DNA of 40,104 bases from Candidatus Lambdaproteobacteria bacterium RIFOXYD2_FULL_50_16. Its GTDB lineage: Bacteria > SAR324 > XYD2-FULL-50-16. Below are positions 1 through 8,685 of the stretch, piece after piece. The DNA is taken from positions 1-40,104 of the forward strand of contig MFNE01000023.1 of the NCBI GenBank assembly GCA_001783695.1, given 5' to 3'. Every line of letters begins with the position of its first letter. Positions within the stretch are counted from its first letter, which is position 1. Made by a program: the position numbers and the translations under genes. The notes beneath the pieces were generated by a model that saw only the letters and a program-made list of their open reading frames with translations, made no database searches and was not told where the DNA came from.

Positions 1-17
1 CTCAAAGAATCCCAAAA

Positions 18-848
18 TTAAATCAATAAATCCAAAAGGCTCTCGATTAAAGCCAGATTGGCACCTTTTTCGTTGTAAACCACGTAAGACGGCTGGCGAA
101 AAACCGGGGCATCGCTCACGGGAAAAAGGGGGCGTACCGATCGTTGTACAAATGCTTTGGGCAAATAAGCCGCTCCACCCTGTTTATTCAACCATTCCAA
201 CGCCCAGGCACCCATTGCTAGTCGCAACCGCGGAGGTTCTATATCGCCAAAGCTTCTTTGGTGTTCGTTAATAAAACCGGCACCCCAATCGACCAGAACG
301 TATTTAGGACCCAAGGCTTGACTCAATTCTTGGCCAGGAGCGGAAGAGACCAAAATCAACTCGGTGGGGGCTAACTCACAGGTGACTAAATCCTTGACTT
401 GGGTTGGTTCAAACATCACCCCGACATCCAGTGTCCGGGCGAGCAACCGATGTATTTGCTCTTCAGCACTTAAGGCTTCGCCGCGAAAGATTAGGTCCGG
501 TTTTTTAGATTTGATTTTTATTAACCAGTCACCTACAAACAGGCTCCAAAGACTGTTCAGACTACCCACAAACAAAACCTGCTGTTCAGGCTGGCTATAA
601 GCAACCGCTTGGCGGGCCTTGTCCCACAGATTAACGATGGTTTCCGCCTGACTTAAAAGCTGGGTCCCCGCTTGGGTCAAACCAATCTCGCCTCGTTTAC
701 GATCAAACAAGTCGAGACCTAGTTCATCTTCTAAGAGTTTTATTCGAGCGCTAATGGTCGAGGTAGTTACAAAAAGGTGGCTAGCCGCTTTGCCAAAATG
801 GCGAGTTCGGTTAACCTCTAAAAAGGTACGCAAAACATCAATGTCCAT
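18..848 (-). CDS. LysR-family transcriptional regulator
   Basis: Seen: the N-terminus carries a LysR winged helix-turn-helix over about residues 1-60 (LRTFLEVNRTRHFGKAA, then TISARIKLLEDELG and LFDR), followed by an effector-binding region over about residues 90-275. The total of about 276 aa is slightly short for the usual 290-310 aa. An upstream ATG at 854 is only one base from the GGAG motif, whereas the ATG at 848 lies 7 nt from it, so 848 is preferred. Family knowledge: LysR regulators bind as tetramers near divergent promoters and respond to a small co-inducer. The nearest divergent gene is the small exported PsiF-like protein starting at 1027, which could be a target (inference). The substrate is not recognisable. 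The gene ends 17 bases from the left edge, so downstream partners are unseen. Confidence 0.9.
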   Translation of the reverse strand: MDIDVLRTFLEVNRTRHFGKAASHLFVTTSTISARIKLLEDELGLDLFDRKRGEIGLTQAGTQLLSQAETIVNLWDKARQAVAYSQPEQQVLFVGSLNSLWSLFVGDWLIKIKSKKPDLIFRGEALSAEEQIHRLLARTLDVGVMFEPTQVKDLVTCELAPTELILVSSAPGQELSQALGPKYVLVDWGAGFINEHQRSFGDIEPPRLRLAMGAWALEWLNKQGGAAYLPKAFVQRSVRPLFPVSDAPVFRQPSYVVYNEKGANLALIESLLDLLI

Positions 849-1026
849 CGTCATGCTCCAGGGAGTATAATCGGGTTATCAAAACGTAACCGACTTTTTT
901 TTTCAACAAAAATAAATAAACGAGACGTTCGAATTTTATTGATTTACCCGCTTGCCGTAGGCTCGGTACCTTTAGCCTGCCGGAGCGCTCCGCTCTGGGG
1001 TGACCTTTTATTCCTAAAGGAGAGGC

Positions 1027-1254
1027 ATGAAAAAGTTTGTGGTTTTGGTAATCGCATTGGCATCATTCCCAATGTTTTTGGCCGCCGCCGACGCGAGTCA
1101 GACCAAGGAAGCCCGTGAAATTTGCACGGTTGAAGCGGGCCAAGAAGGTTTAGAAGGTGACGATAAAAAAGCTTATATTGAGCAATGTATTCGTGAATAT
1201 TTGGAGTCCATGTCAGAAGACAGCGGCGAAGATAAATCTAACGAAGCTCAGTAA
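1027..1254 (+). CDS. small exported PsiF-like protein
   Basis: This is a 75-aa protein with a clear Sec signal peptide: KK, then a hydrophobic stretch to about residue 21, then ADA. The mature part has two cysteines about 21 residues apart in the arrangement C-x3-A-x6-G-x4-K-x-Y-I-x2-C. This resembles one repeat of the PsiF family of small periplasmic proteins (phosphate-starvation-inducible in Escherichia coli), which usually has two repeats. The C-terminus is acidic (SEDSGEDKSNEAQ). A strong Shine-Dalgarno (AAAGGAGAGGC) directly precedes the ATG, and an inverted-repeat terminator follows. The two cysteines probably form a disulfide in the periplasm (inference). No biochemical function is established for the family. 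The PsiF assignment rests on cysteine spacing and local pattern only. Confidence 0.75.
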   Translation: MKKFVVLVIALASFPMFLAAADASQTKEAREICTVEAGQEGLEGDDKKAYIEQCIREYLESMSEDSGEDKSNEAQ

Positions 1255-1261
1255 ACTTGTA

Positions 1262-1296
1262 GAAAAACGGCTTTCCCTGCTGGCAGGCCGTTTTTC
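1262..1296 (+). terminator. rho-independent-type terminator after the PsiF-like gene
   Basis: Perfect 10-bp inverted repeat GAAAAACGGC (1262-1271) and GCCGTTTTTC (1287-1296), with a 15-nt loop and the U-run inside the 3' arm. It lies 7 bases after the stop codon. The A-run in the 5' arm could make it bidirectional. Confidence 0.75.
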
Positions 1297-1479
1297 CAAA
1301 TTTTTGCATCCTGTCGGTTATCCTTTTGCCAAGGTCGCCTATCCCCGCCCGCCACAATTTAGCTTTGCCTGCTGCTATCTGCTGCTCTAAAGTAAAAAAG
1401 AGTTGGCAAAATCGCTTGCTATTTGTTAGGTTGCCGCGATTGCTTCAAAAGACCACCCTTTTGCTCCCCTAAAAAAAAC

Positions 1480-4146
1480 ATGGACATCCAAGTTCTTAGT
1501 GCTCCTTGGCATACCGCTACCCCACAGGAGACCGTATCCCGCTTACAAACCAGTGCCCAGCAAGGCCTAAGTTTGGCTGAAGTGGCCAGCAGACAAGCGC
1601 AGTATGGTCCCAACCGACTCGAAGAGTCCCAGGCAAAGTCCCCCTGGCGGATGTTTTTTGAGCAGTTCACCGGGCTCCTTATTTTAATCCTAATTGCGGC
1701 CGCCATTGTTTCTGGTTTTTTAGACCAGATAACAGAGATGGTGGCGATTTTGGCGATTGTGCTTTTGTTTGGGATTTTAGGCTTTGTTCAGGAATACCGG
1801 GCGGACCAAGCCATGGCGGCCCTCAAACGGCTTTCGGTACCCAGTGTTATGACCTGCCGTGACGGAGTCTGGGGGGAGGTTGGATCGATGGAATTGGTCC
1901 CTGGTGATTTGGTGAGATTAGAGGCCGGCAGCTTTATTCCTGCCGATTTAAGATTGGTCTCCATTAATAGCTTTCAAGTTGACGAGTCTGCCCTAACCGG
2001 GGAATCGGTCCCCGTGTTTAAGGTTTTAGAAGCGATTCCCCAAGGGGACGCTCCCCTAGGCAATCGAAAAAATCAGGCCTTTATGGGCACCTTTGCCGTA
2101 AAGGGCCGGGCGGAGGCCTTGGTGGTGGGCACGGGGATGAAAACCGAGATTGGCCGAATCGCTGAACTCTTGCAAACCACGGAAGCCGGCGCGACCCCGC
2201 TGCAAAAAAAACTAGATCAAGCAGGTCGGTTTTTAGCGATTGTGGGCGGGGTTGCTTGTGTGCTGGTGATGATTTTAGGCCTGTTGATGGGCCAGCCGAT
2301 TACCCAGATGTTTTTAATCGGTGTAAGCCTCGCGGTCGCGGTGGTCCCAGAAGGGCTTCCGGCAGTGGCGACGATTACCTTGGCTTTGGGTGCCAGAAGG
2401 ATGTTGCAAAGAAATGCCTTAATCAGAAAATTGACCTCTGTTGAAACCTTGGGCTCGGTCACGGTTATCTGCTCTGATAAAACCGGCACCTTAACCCAAA
2501 ACCGGATGACCGCCGATCTGCTCCAGCCTGCTGGTAACGGACCCATGGCCAATGCGCGGCTTTTAGAGGTGGCCCTGCTCTGTAACGATGCCCCTTGGCC
2601 TGCTCCCGCCGAATCAGAACAAAAATTGGCCGGTGACCCCACCGAGATTGCCTTGGTTGTTGCGGCGGCCAAAGATTTGGACAATTCCAAGGTCCGCAGT
2701 CAGGCCCCCCGAGTTTTCGAGTGGCCTTTTGATTCAGACCGCAAGCGGATGTCCACGCTCCATCGTTTAACCGATAACGGTGCATGGTCTCAAATCTTGG
2801 GTAAAGAGGAAGGATTGCTGGCTGTTAAAGGCGCGGCAGACCTCTTGTTGGCACTTTGTACCCACACCGTGGGAACCAACGGGTTAGAACCCTTTGGCGA
2901 GAAAGACCGTCAAACCTGGAATGCCGAGATTGCAAAAATTGCCGAGGGAGGCCGCCGAGTGCTGGGCTTTGCGGCTAAGGGGCTGGATTTAAGCCAAACT
3001 AGTTTGAGCGAAAAAACGGTGGAGCAGGGTTTGGTGTTTATAGGTCTAATTGGGATGATAGACCCCCCTCGTCCTGAATCCAAGTCGGCGGTTGAAGCTT
3101 GTACTAAGGCGGGGATTCGCCCGGTAATGATCACTGGTGATCACCCGGCTACCGCGCGCGCCATTGCCCTAGCCTTAGGGCTTAACCACAACGGAGCCAC
3201 CTTATCAGGGGCCGAACTAAGCAAGCTTAGTGAAGCCGAACTAAAAGTCGCCGTTGGGGAGGTCAGTGTATTTGCGAGGGTCAGTCCAGAACAAAAGTTG
3301 CGGATCGTCCAAGCTTTGCAGTCCAGAGGGGAAGTGGTTTCCATGACCGGCGACGGAATCAACGACTCGCCCTCTTTAAAACAGGCTGATATTGGTGTCG
3401 CCATGGGGATCACGGGCACAGACACCGCCAAAGAGGCCAGCGCCATGGTGCTGCTTGACGACAATTTTGCGACAATTGTCTCGGCGGTAGAAGAGGGTCG
3501 GACGATTTATGACAACATTCTGCGGTTTCTGCGTTTCTCGATTACCGGTAACACGGGCAAGGTTTTGGTGATGTTGCTAGCCCCTATTTTTGGGATGACC
3601 GTGGCGCTTTTACCCTTGCAACTCTTATGGCTCAATCTGTTAACAGACGGTCTTTTAAGTGTCGGCTTGGGGATGGAGGCGGCTGAAAAAGGGGTGATGT
3701 CCCGCCCGCCCAGACCACCGCAAGCCAGTGTTTTTTCAAAGGATATGCTGAACTACATCGGTTGGGCTGGCCCCCTGCTTGGGCTTATAGCTCTGGCATT
3801 AGCTTGGTACTTTTTCCCCCAAGAGCCCACCGCCGAAGGGCGCTGGCAAACCATCCTATTTACCGGGATCGTTTGTTTAGATATTGGCCAGTGTCTGGCT
3901 TCCCGCTCAGTCGATCAAAGCTTGTTTTCCTTGTCTATTGCCAGCAACAAACTAGTGTTTTACATGGCGGGCTTAGTGCTGGGCTTGCAATTAGCGGTAC
4001 TTTACCTGACTCCTTTGTCGAGTCTTTTCCGAACGGTGCCCTTAAGCGCGGTCGAGTTGGGTGCCTGTTTAGGAGCAGGTGTTTTGTTTTTACTGATCCT
4101 AGAGTTGGCCAAGTGGAATGGACGACGGCAGGTGGCTAATCCTTAG
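1480..4146 (+). CDS. P2A-type cation-transporting ATPase (probable Ca2+ pump)
   Basis: About 888 aa. Seen in order: N-terminal cation-ATPase domain (WHTATPQETVSRL); actuator TGES motif (ALTGESVPV); membrane motif PEGLP; phosphorylation site DKTGTLTQNRMT; nucleotide-binding region; hinge GDGINDSP; and a C-terminal cluster of membrane helices with NLLTDG. Family knowledge: PEGL, together with N-x2-TD in the sixth helix, is typical of Ca2+-ATPases of the SERCA/PMR1 (P2A) group, which export Ca2+ or Mn2+ from the cytoplasm using ATP. The frame stays open upstream to a TTG at 1423, but the extra 19 residues are cysteine- and proline-rich and unlike the family, so the ATG at 1480 is preferred. The Shine-Dalgarno is poor. 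The gene is convergent with the next one and probably monocistronic. Confidence 0.92.
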   Translation: MDIQVLSAPWHTATPQETVSRLQTSAQQGLSLAEVASRQAQYGPNRLEESQAKSPWRMFFEQFTGLLILILIAAAIVSGFLDQITEMVAILAIVLLFGILGFVQEYRADQAMAALKRLSVPSVMTCRDGVWGEVGSMELVPGDLVRLEAGSFIPADLRLVSINSFQVDESALTGESVPVFKVLEAIPQGDAPLGNRKNQAFMGTFAVKGRAEALVVGTGMKTEIGRIAELLQTTEAGATPLQKKLDQAGRFLAIVGGVACVLVMILGLLMGQPITQMFLIGVSLAVAVVPEGLPAVATITLALGARRMLQRNALIRKLTSVETLGSVTVICSDKTGTLTQNRMTADLLQPAGNGPMANARLLEVALLCNDAPWPAPAESEQKLAGDPTEIALVVAAAKDLDNSKVRSQAPRVFEWPFDSDRKRMSTLHRLTDNGAWSQILGKEEGLLAVKGAADLLLALCTHTVGTNGLEPFGEKDRQTWNAEIAKIAEGGRRVLGFAAKGLDLSQTSLSEKTVEQGLVFIGLIGMIDPPRPESKSAVEACTKAGIRPVMITGDHPATARAIALALGLNHNGATLSGAELSKLSEAELKVAVGEVSVFARVSPEQKLRIVQALQSRGEVVSMTGDGINDSPSLKQADIGVAMGITGTDTAKEASAMVLLDDNFATIVSAVEEGRTIYDNILRFLRFSITGNTGKVLVMLLAPIFGMTVALLPLQLLWLNLLTDGLLSVGLGMEAAEKGVMSRPPRPPQASVFSKDMLNYIGWAGPLLGLIALALAWYFFPQEPTAEGRWQTILFTGIVCLDIGQCLASRSVDQSLFSLSIASNKLVFYMAGLVLGLQLAVLYLTPLSSLFRTVPLSAVELGACLGAGVLFLLILELAKWNGRRQVANP

Positions 4147-4165
4147 GTATTATCGAGACTTGTGG

Positions 4166-4681
4166 CTAGGCTGGATGGCAGACAAAACGCTCTTGTTCCT
4201 CATCGAAGTAATAATGAGGTAACAATTGCTTGGCGACTTTAAAAAGCTCGGGTTTTGCTAAAGCCTGCGCGTTAGGCCCTGTTTCAAAAATAATCGCGTG
4301 CCGCTTTTGCGCGGTTGAAATTAGGGCCAATTGTTCTTGCCAACCAGCCACTAACTCAAGATGGATGACGGCGGGGGTGTGAAGTTTCTGAATCACCAGC
4401 CCAATTTCTTCGGGCATTAAATCAAAACATCGCTCTGCCTTACCATTTAATAGATGTTTGGAGAGCTTCACCGAGGTTTGGACTTCGCCCGCACCGCTTG
4501 GTTTTTGGCGATAATCAACCAAATACATCGCCTTAAATTCGCCAGACAAGAGTTTTAGTTTTTGATCCGATAGGGGCAACACCGAGACTAGGTTCTTGGC
4601 CTCGTAGCGCCTGCCCAGGGCAATAAGCTGGGGCACCAACCCTTCTGCCTTAGATCTCTTGCCTAGAAAACCTTTGATCAT
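4166..4681 (-). CDS. hypothetical protein, 171 aa
   Basis: I do not recognise this family. The protein is soluble, with no signal peptide or membrane helix, a basic N-terminus (IKGFLGKRSKAEG), and mixed alpha/beta composition. The C-terminal part has PHYYFDEEQERFVCHP. A good Shine-Dalgarno (GGAG, 7 nt spacing) supports the ATG at 4681. Codon use and length suggest a real gene. It converges on the P-type ATPase with a 19-base gap and is followed upstream by a long gene-free stretch. No function is proposed. Confidence 0.7.
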   Translation of the reverse strand: MIKGFLGKRSKAEGLVPQLIALGRRYEAKNLVSVLPLSDQKLKLLSGEFKAMYLVDYRQKPSGAGEVQTSVKLSKHLLNGKAERCFDLMPEEIGLVIQKLHTPAVIHLELVAGWQEQLALISTAQKRHAIIFETGPNAQALAKPELFKVAKQLLPHYYFDEEQERFVCHPA

Positions 4682-5155
4682 TTAGTCACTCCAAACGGTT
4701 TTGGCCCAATTTTTAACAGGCTTTAATATTAAGGGCTACTGATTATTTTAGGGCATCAAGGACTTTGTTGTTTTTTTGGGCGGGGCTCTTGTCTTTATTC
4801 AAAACCCCCTTCCAGGTTAATTAGGTCCAGCCGACAAGTTTAAATCAGGCTGGGTGACCTAAAATCCTTTATTATTGGGATACTTTTACAAGCGGAGTTG
4901 CTTGGCTATTTGTACCAAATGGAGGCCCCGTTTTTAGTTTATAAAAGGCGCTTTGACGGAATTGGGGTGAGCCAAGTATTAATGAAAGAGACCTTTTATA
5001 ATCAGGTTATTTTAAAAACCTCAAGGGTCGCGCGCAAATCCAGGTTTAAAGGCTCTGTTTCAGCGCTGAAAGCTGGCGAATAAAGCAAATTAAGTTTCGT
5101 TTTTGCCAAAAGTTCATTAAAGAAACTTTGGTATCAGACGGAAATTTTACCTTTA
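4682..5155. other. gene-poor intergenic region, 474 bases
   Basis: AT-rich spacer between the divergent 171-aa gene and hisH. The only open frame on the plus strand (4898-5083, TTG start touching a GGAG) lacks a plausible start context and does not look like a protein. No tRNA fold, SRP, tmRNA or RNase P signature was recognised. It probably holds the promoters of both flanking genes. Confidence 0.5.
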
Positions 5156-5770
5156 ATGATCATGATCGGCATTATCAATTATCGCTGCGGGAATCTGCAA
5201 AATCTGCAAAATGCCCTGGATTTTTTGGGGCATCCCTCCAGGCTGCTGGAGAACCCAGAGCAGATGCAAGGTATTCAAAAGTTGATTTTGCCTGGGGTCG
5301 GGGCGTTTAGGCATGCGGCCAATAACCTCAAGGAATTTGGCTTTTGGGAGCCTTTGCTTAAGGCTTTTGCCGCAAAAACACCCATCTTAGGGATTTGTGT
5401 GGGGATGCAACTCTTGTTTTCGAAGTCTTATGAAGACGGCGAAAACGAGGGCTTAGGGTTGATTGAGGGAGAGGTGGTCCGCTTTGACCACGACCTCAAG
5501 GTGCCCCACATGGGGTGGAACCGGGTCGAGTTCCACCAAGAAGACCCACTCTTTGAAGGTATTGCCAAAGAAAACTGGTTTTACTTTGTTCATTCTTACG
5601 CCTGTTATCCTAAAGACCAGCAATATCTTTTAGGCGGGGCGTTCTATGGTCATGAATTTTGCGCGGCCACCCGCCGGGACAATCTTTGGGGGGTGCAATT
5701 TCATCCAGAAAAGTCGCAAGAAGATGGCCTACGGCTCCTCAATAACTTCGCAAAGGTAAACCCATGTTAG
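5156..5770 (+). CDS. hisH: imidazole glycerol phosphate synthase, glutaminase subunit HisH
   Basis: HisH hydrolyses glutamine and passes ammonia to HisF to form imidazole-glycerol phosphate and AICAR in histidine biosynthesis. Seen: start IGIINYRCGNLQN; oxyanion and nucleophile motif LGICVGMQLLF (Cys81 from the first ATG); and the His-Glu pair in GVQFHPEKS. The length of 204 aa is normal for a class I glutamine amidotransferase HisH. Two in-frame ATGs (5156, 5162) are possible, neither with a clear Shine-Dalgarno; MIGIINY at 5162 fits the family slightly better. The gene overlaps hisF by 7 bases, so the two subunits are translationally coupled. No other his gene is visible here, which is unusual but known in dispersed his pathways. 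Confidence 0.95.
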   Translation: MIMIGIINYRCGNLQNLQNALDFLGHPSRLLENPEQMQGIQKLILPGVGAFRHAANNLKEFGFWEPLLKAFAAKTPILGICVGMQLLFSKSYEDGENEGLGLIEGEVVRFDHDLKVPHMGWNRVEFHQEDPLFEGIAKENWFYFVHSYACYPKDQQYLLGGAFYGHEFCAATRRDNLWGVQFHPEKSQEDGLRLLNNFAKVNPC

Positions 5771-6522
5771 CTAAACGGGTGATCCCCTGCTTGGATATAA
5801 AAGCGGGTCGAGTGGTTAAAGGGGTTAATTTCTTGGGGCTTAAAGACGCGGGTGACCCCATCGAATTGGCCAAAAAATACAACGACCAAAAGGCGGACGA
5901 ATTAGTTTTTTTAGACATCACCGCGACCAACGAAAAACGCAAAACCCTCATCGAGCTAGCCAGCCGGCTGGCCAGAGAGATTTTTATCCCCTTTACAATT
6001 GGCGGGGGGATCTCTAGCGCCGAAGAGATTCATGATCTAGTCACCGCAGGCGCGGATAAAATCTCGATAAACTCGGCGGCCGTAAAGCGGCCTGAATTAA
6101 TCAGCGAAGGGGCCCGGCAGTTTGGGGCCCAGTGTATTGTGGTCGCTATTGATGTAAAGTCGGTTGGCGGCGGCAAGTGGCATGTTTTTACCCATGCCGG
6201 GCAAAAAGACACGGGTCTTGACGCGGTAGAGTGGGCTTTAGAGGCAGAGGCGCGGGGGGCGGGGGAGATTTTACTAACCAGTATGGATTGCGATGGGGCC
6301 CAAAAAGGCTTTGACCTAGTTATCACCGCGCAGATCAGTAGCCAGCTCAAAATCCCAGTGATTGCCTCTGGCGGCGGGGGTACGTTAGAATCCTTTTCCG
6401 AAGGGGTTTTAAAGGGCAAAGCAGACGCGGTTTTAGCGGCTTCCGTATTTCACTATGGAACCTTTAGTGTTAACCAAGTCAAACGGCATATGCAAAAAGA
6501 CGGCATCTTGGTGCGTCTCTAG
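5764..6522 (+). CDS. hisF: imidazole glycerol phosphate synthase, cyclase subunit HisF
   Basis: HisF is the cyclase subunit. It joins PRFAR-derived substrate with ammonia from HisH, at the junction of histidine and purine metabolism. Seen: RVIPCLDIKAGRVVKGVNF at the start with the catalytic Asp11; FTIGGGISS; the second catalytic Asp in VAIDVK; LTSMDCDG; and ASGGGG, all laid out along a (beta/alpha)8 barrel of 252 aa. The sequence agrees with genuine HisF rather than HisA. The stop overlaps the 3' end of the convergent sensor kinase by 4 bases, leaving no room for a separate terminator. hisH and hisF form a two-gene unit. Confidence 0.96.
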   Translation: MLAKRVIPCLDIKAGRVVKGVNFLGLKDAGDPIELAKKYNDQKADELVFLDITATNEKRKTLIELASRLAREIFIPFTIGGGISSAEEIHDLVTAGADKISINSAAVKRPELISEGARQFGAQCIVVAIDVKSVGGGKWHVFTHAGQKDTGLDAVEWALEAEARGAGEILLTSMDCDGAQKGFDLVITAQISSQLKIPVIASGGGGTLESFSEGVLKGKADAVLAASVFHYGTFSVNQVKRHMQKDGILVRL

Positions 6523-8555
6523 CGGGTTGTTTCAAGCCTTTGGGTTGCCGGTTGAACAGTTGGTTTGGCCCCTTCGATGAATTTTTGGAAATATACAAAG
6601 AAGGTAGTCCCCACCTCTAGTTGACTCTGGCAAACGATCTCCGCCCCCATTCGGGCACACATATTTTTCACAATATAAAGGCCCAACCCGCTGCTAGACT
6701 CTCCCCCGGTTGGTCTAGCCGAAAGCTTTTGGAAACGGCCAAACATTTTTTTCTGGTCCTCTTCATTTAAACCACCCCCTTGATCCTTTACGGAAAAAAC
6801 ATATTTATCAGGGGTTTCTTCAATTAAAATTTTCACCAAACTGTTCGGGGGGGTATATTTAATGGCGTTGGAAATCAAGTTGTCCAAAACGGCTTCAATC
6901 CCCATAGCCGTTCCCCAAATATTGTTCCCTTCCTTAAGTCCCCATAACTGCAACTTGATCCCTTTTGACTCGGCCCTACGCATATGTTCGGGCAAAAGGC
7001 GGGACAAATAATGCCCTAGGTCACAGTTCTGAAGTTCACTTGCCTGCTCCAACTCGATGTTGCTGACCTCCAAGAGGTTTTTGATCAGCTGCATCATGTT
7101 GACGGTGCTTTTAAATATACCTTCGGCATACTGCCGTTTTTCAGGCTCTGATTCCTCCATTATCAGCAACTCGGCCATGCCCGCAATTCCACTTAAAGGG
7201 GAGCGCAAATCATGCGCAACAATACTGGTAAACTCGACCCGGTCCCGCACTAAATCACTCAAGCGCATATTGGCCAGGGCCAGTTTTTCGGTGCGAATTT
7301 GCACTTCTTGTTCCAGTTCGTTGGCTTGATCACTTAAGAGTTTGTGTTCTCTTTGGACGGCTTTTGCTAATAGTTGTCGAGATTTTTCTCTTTCTCGGCG
7401 TAGAAAATTAATCCGGTCGGCCAGGGCGAAAGAAAGCAACAGCATTTCTATACCCGAACCGACCTGCAATGCGTGTTCGGCTAAAAATTCGCTTTTAAAC
7501 ATCCCTAAAAAGGACAGACCCGAATAAAAAGTAGCGAGCAACATCACCGCCCAAGCGGCGCAAAAAAACCGAACCTGACGGTCACCCTGAATCAGCCGAG
7601 AAATCGACACCACAAAAAGGGCAATTGGTAAAACCAGCATGAGGTAAACCGATAAAATCATCACCTTGTCAGATAACTGGCTGATCACTAGCAAGCAAAA
7701 CAGACCTGAAATCACAATTAACCCATTAAATAATCGGTCCTGCCAAACGAGTTCAGGCCCGATCCTTAAAAAGGCTTTTACAAATAATAACACAAACAAA
7801 AAGGTTAAACTTGCACTAAAGCTTAGCATAAAATTGTTCAGCCAAGGCTGGTGCGCAAAAAACCACCAAGAGGCGTCACCAAACAATATGGACAGGGTTA
7901 AAAGCATAAATAACCCATACAATGCGTACAGGTAATAAACCCGGTCTTTTAGGGCGTTGCCCACAAAAAGGTTATAAAAAAATAAGACCAACATGATCCC
8001 GTAATAGACGCCCCATAAAAGGCGGTGGAGCCCTTGGTGCTCCAATAGGCCGGAGGGGGTCCACAAACTTGCAGAAATCTGCAAGGTACCCTTAGACCAA
8101 ACCTTTAAAAATAACTCGTGTTTCCCTTGGTCTAAGTCTATTGGAAATTGAAAGTCAGGGGCCTTGATGGGGCGGGTGGAAAAGTCCAGTTGGTCGCCGG
8201 TTTTCCACACCTCCACTTGACCATCGGGCGACACATGATACAGTTCAAGGTGGTCCAGAAAAGGAAAGCCAAATTGCAAGATACGGTGGGCTACCTCTAG
8301 GTTTGGTTGTTCGAGGAACCAATGAAACCAAAAAACGCTTTGAGAATGACCATAATTAAGTCCCGTTTCGGGGGCTTCAATAAACTGGTCCCGCCTATTT
8401 TGGATGTCTTCAAAACTCAGTTGACCCGACGGATCTTCAAACAGATAGGTGCAGGTGGTGAGGTCGGTGTGAGCCTGGGAGGGGTCAATTAGGGAATGGG
8501 CAGAGAGTCCGTAGGAGTGGAAAAGCAAAAAGGTCAAAATGAAAATTTTTGACAA
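6519..8555 (-). CDS. 7TMR-DISM membrane sensor histidine kinase
   Basis: 678 aa. Seen: a signal peptide (IFILTFLLFHSYGLSA); a periplasmic beta-rich domain of 7TMR-DISMED2 type (about 30-165, with QSVFWFHWFLEQP); seven closely spaced hydrophobic helices (about 175-385); a coiled coil (about 390-430); a HisKA box (SIVAHDLRSPLSGIAGMAE) with the phospho-accepting His; and a HATPase domain with N box ([12 protein letters not shown]), G1 (DQGGG) and G2 (SSGLGLYIVKN). Family knowledge: 7TMR-DISM receptors bind carbohydrate-like or small ligands in the periplasm. No response regulator is adjacent, so this is an orphan kinase. The start is a TTG whose GGAGG lies only about one base upstream, so the true start may differ by a few codons. 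Confidence 0.92.
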   Translation of the reverse strand: MSKIFILTFLLFHSYGLSAHSLIDPSQAHTDLTTCTYLFEDPSGQLSFEDIQNRRDQFIEAPETGLNYGHSQSVFWFHWFLEQPNLEVAHRILQFGFPFLDHLELYHVSPDGQVEVWKTGDQLDFSTRPIKAPDFQFPIDLDQGKHELFLKVWSKGTLQISASLWTPSGLLEHQGLHRLLWGVYYGIMLVLFFYNLFVGNALKDRVYYLYALYGLFMLLTLSILFGDASWWFFAHQPWLNNFMLSFSASLTFLFVLLFVKAFLRIGPELVWQDRLFNGLIVISGLFCLLVISQLSDKVMILSVYLMLVLPIALFVVSISRLIQGDRQVRFFCAAWAVMLLATFYSGLSFLGMFKSEFLAEHALQVGSGIEMLLLSFALADRINFLRREREKSRQLLAKAVQREHKLLSDQANELEQEVQIRTEKLALANMRLSDLVRDRVEFTSIVAHDLRSPLSGIAGMAELLIMEESEPEKRQYAEGIFKSTVNMMQLIKNLLEVSNIELEQASELQNCDLGHYLSRLLPEHMRRAESKGIKLQLWGLKEGNNIWGTAMGIEAVLDNLISNAIKYTPPNSLVKILIEETPDKYVFSVKDQGGGLNEEDQKKMFGRFQKLSARPTGGESSSGLGLYIVKNMCARMGAEIVCQSQLEVGTTFFVYFQKFIEGAKPTVQPATQRLETTR

Positions 8556-8685
8556 ACCTCCCCCCTGGTAAAATTTTCTTTTTTCCCCGTGAGTAAATTG
8601 TAGGGTAAATAATTTTACAAATCTAGTTTTTTTTGGCCATCCAGTCAGAAACGAGGCCTATCTTCGGTAATTCATTGAGTTATAT

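Noticed and set aside
1423-1479. N-terminal extension of the P-type ATPase from a TTG
   Set aside because: The extra 19 residues are Cys/Pro/Lys-rich and unlike the family; the ATG at 1480 gives a normal N-terminus.
4898-5083. 61-aa open frame on the plus strand in the long spacer before hisH
   Set aside because: Its TTG start touches the only GGAG, the sequence has no family-like pattern, and the downstream end is in AT-rich spacer.
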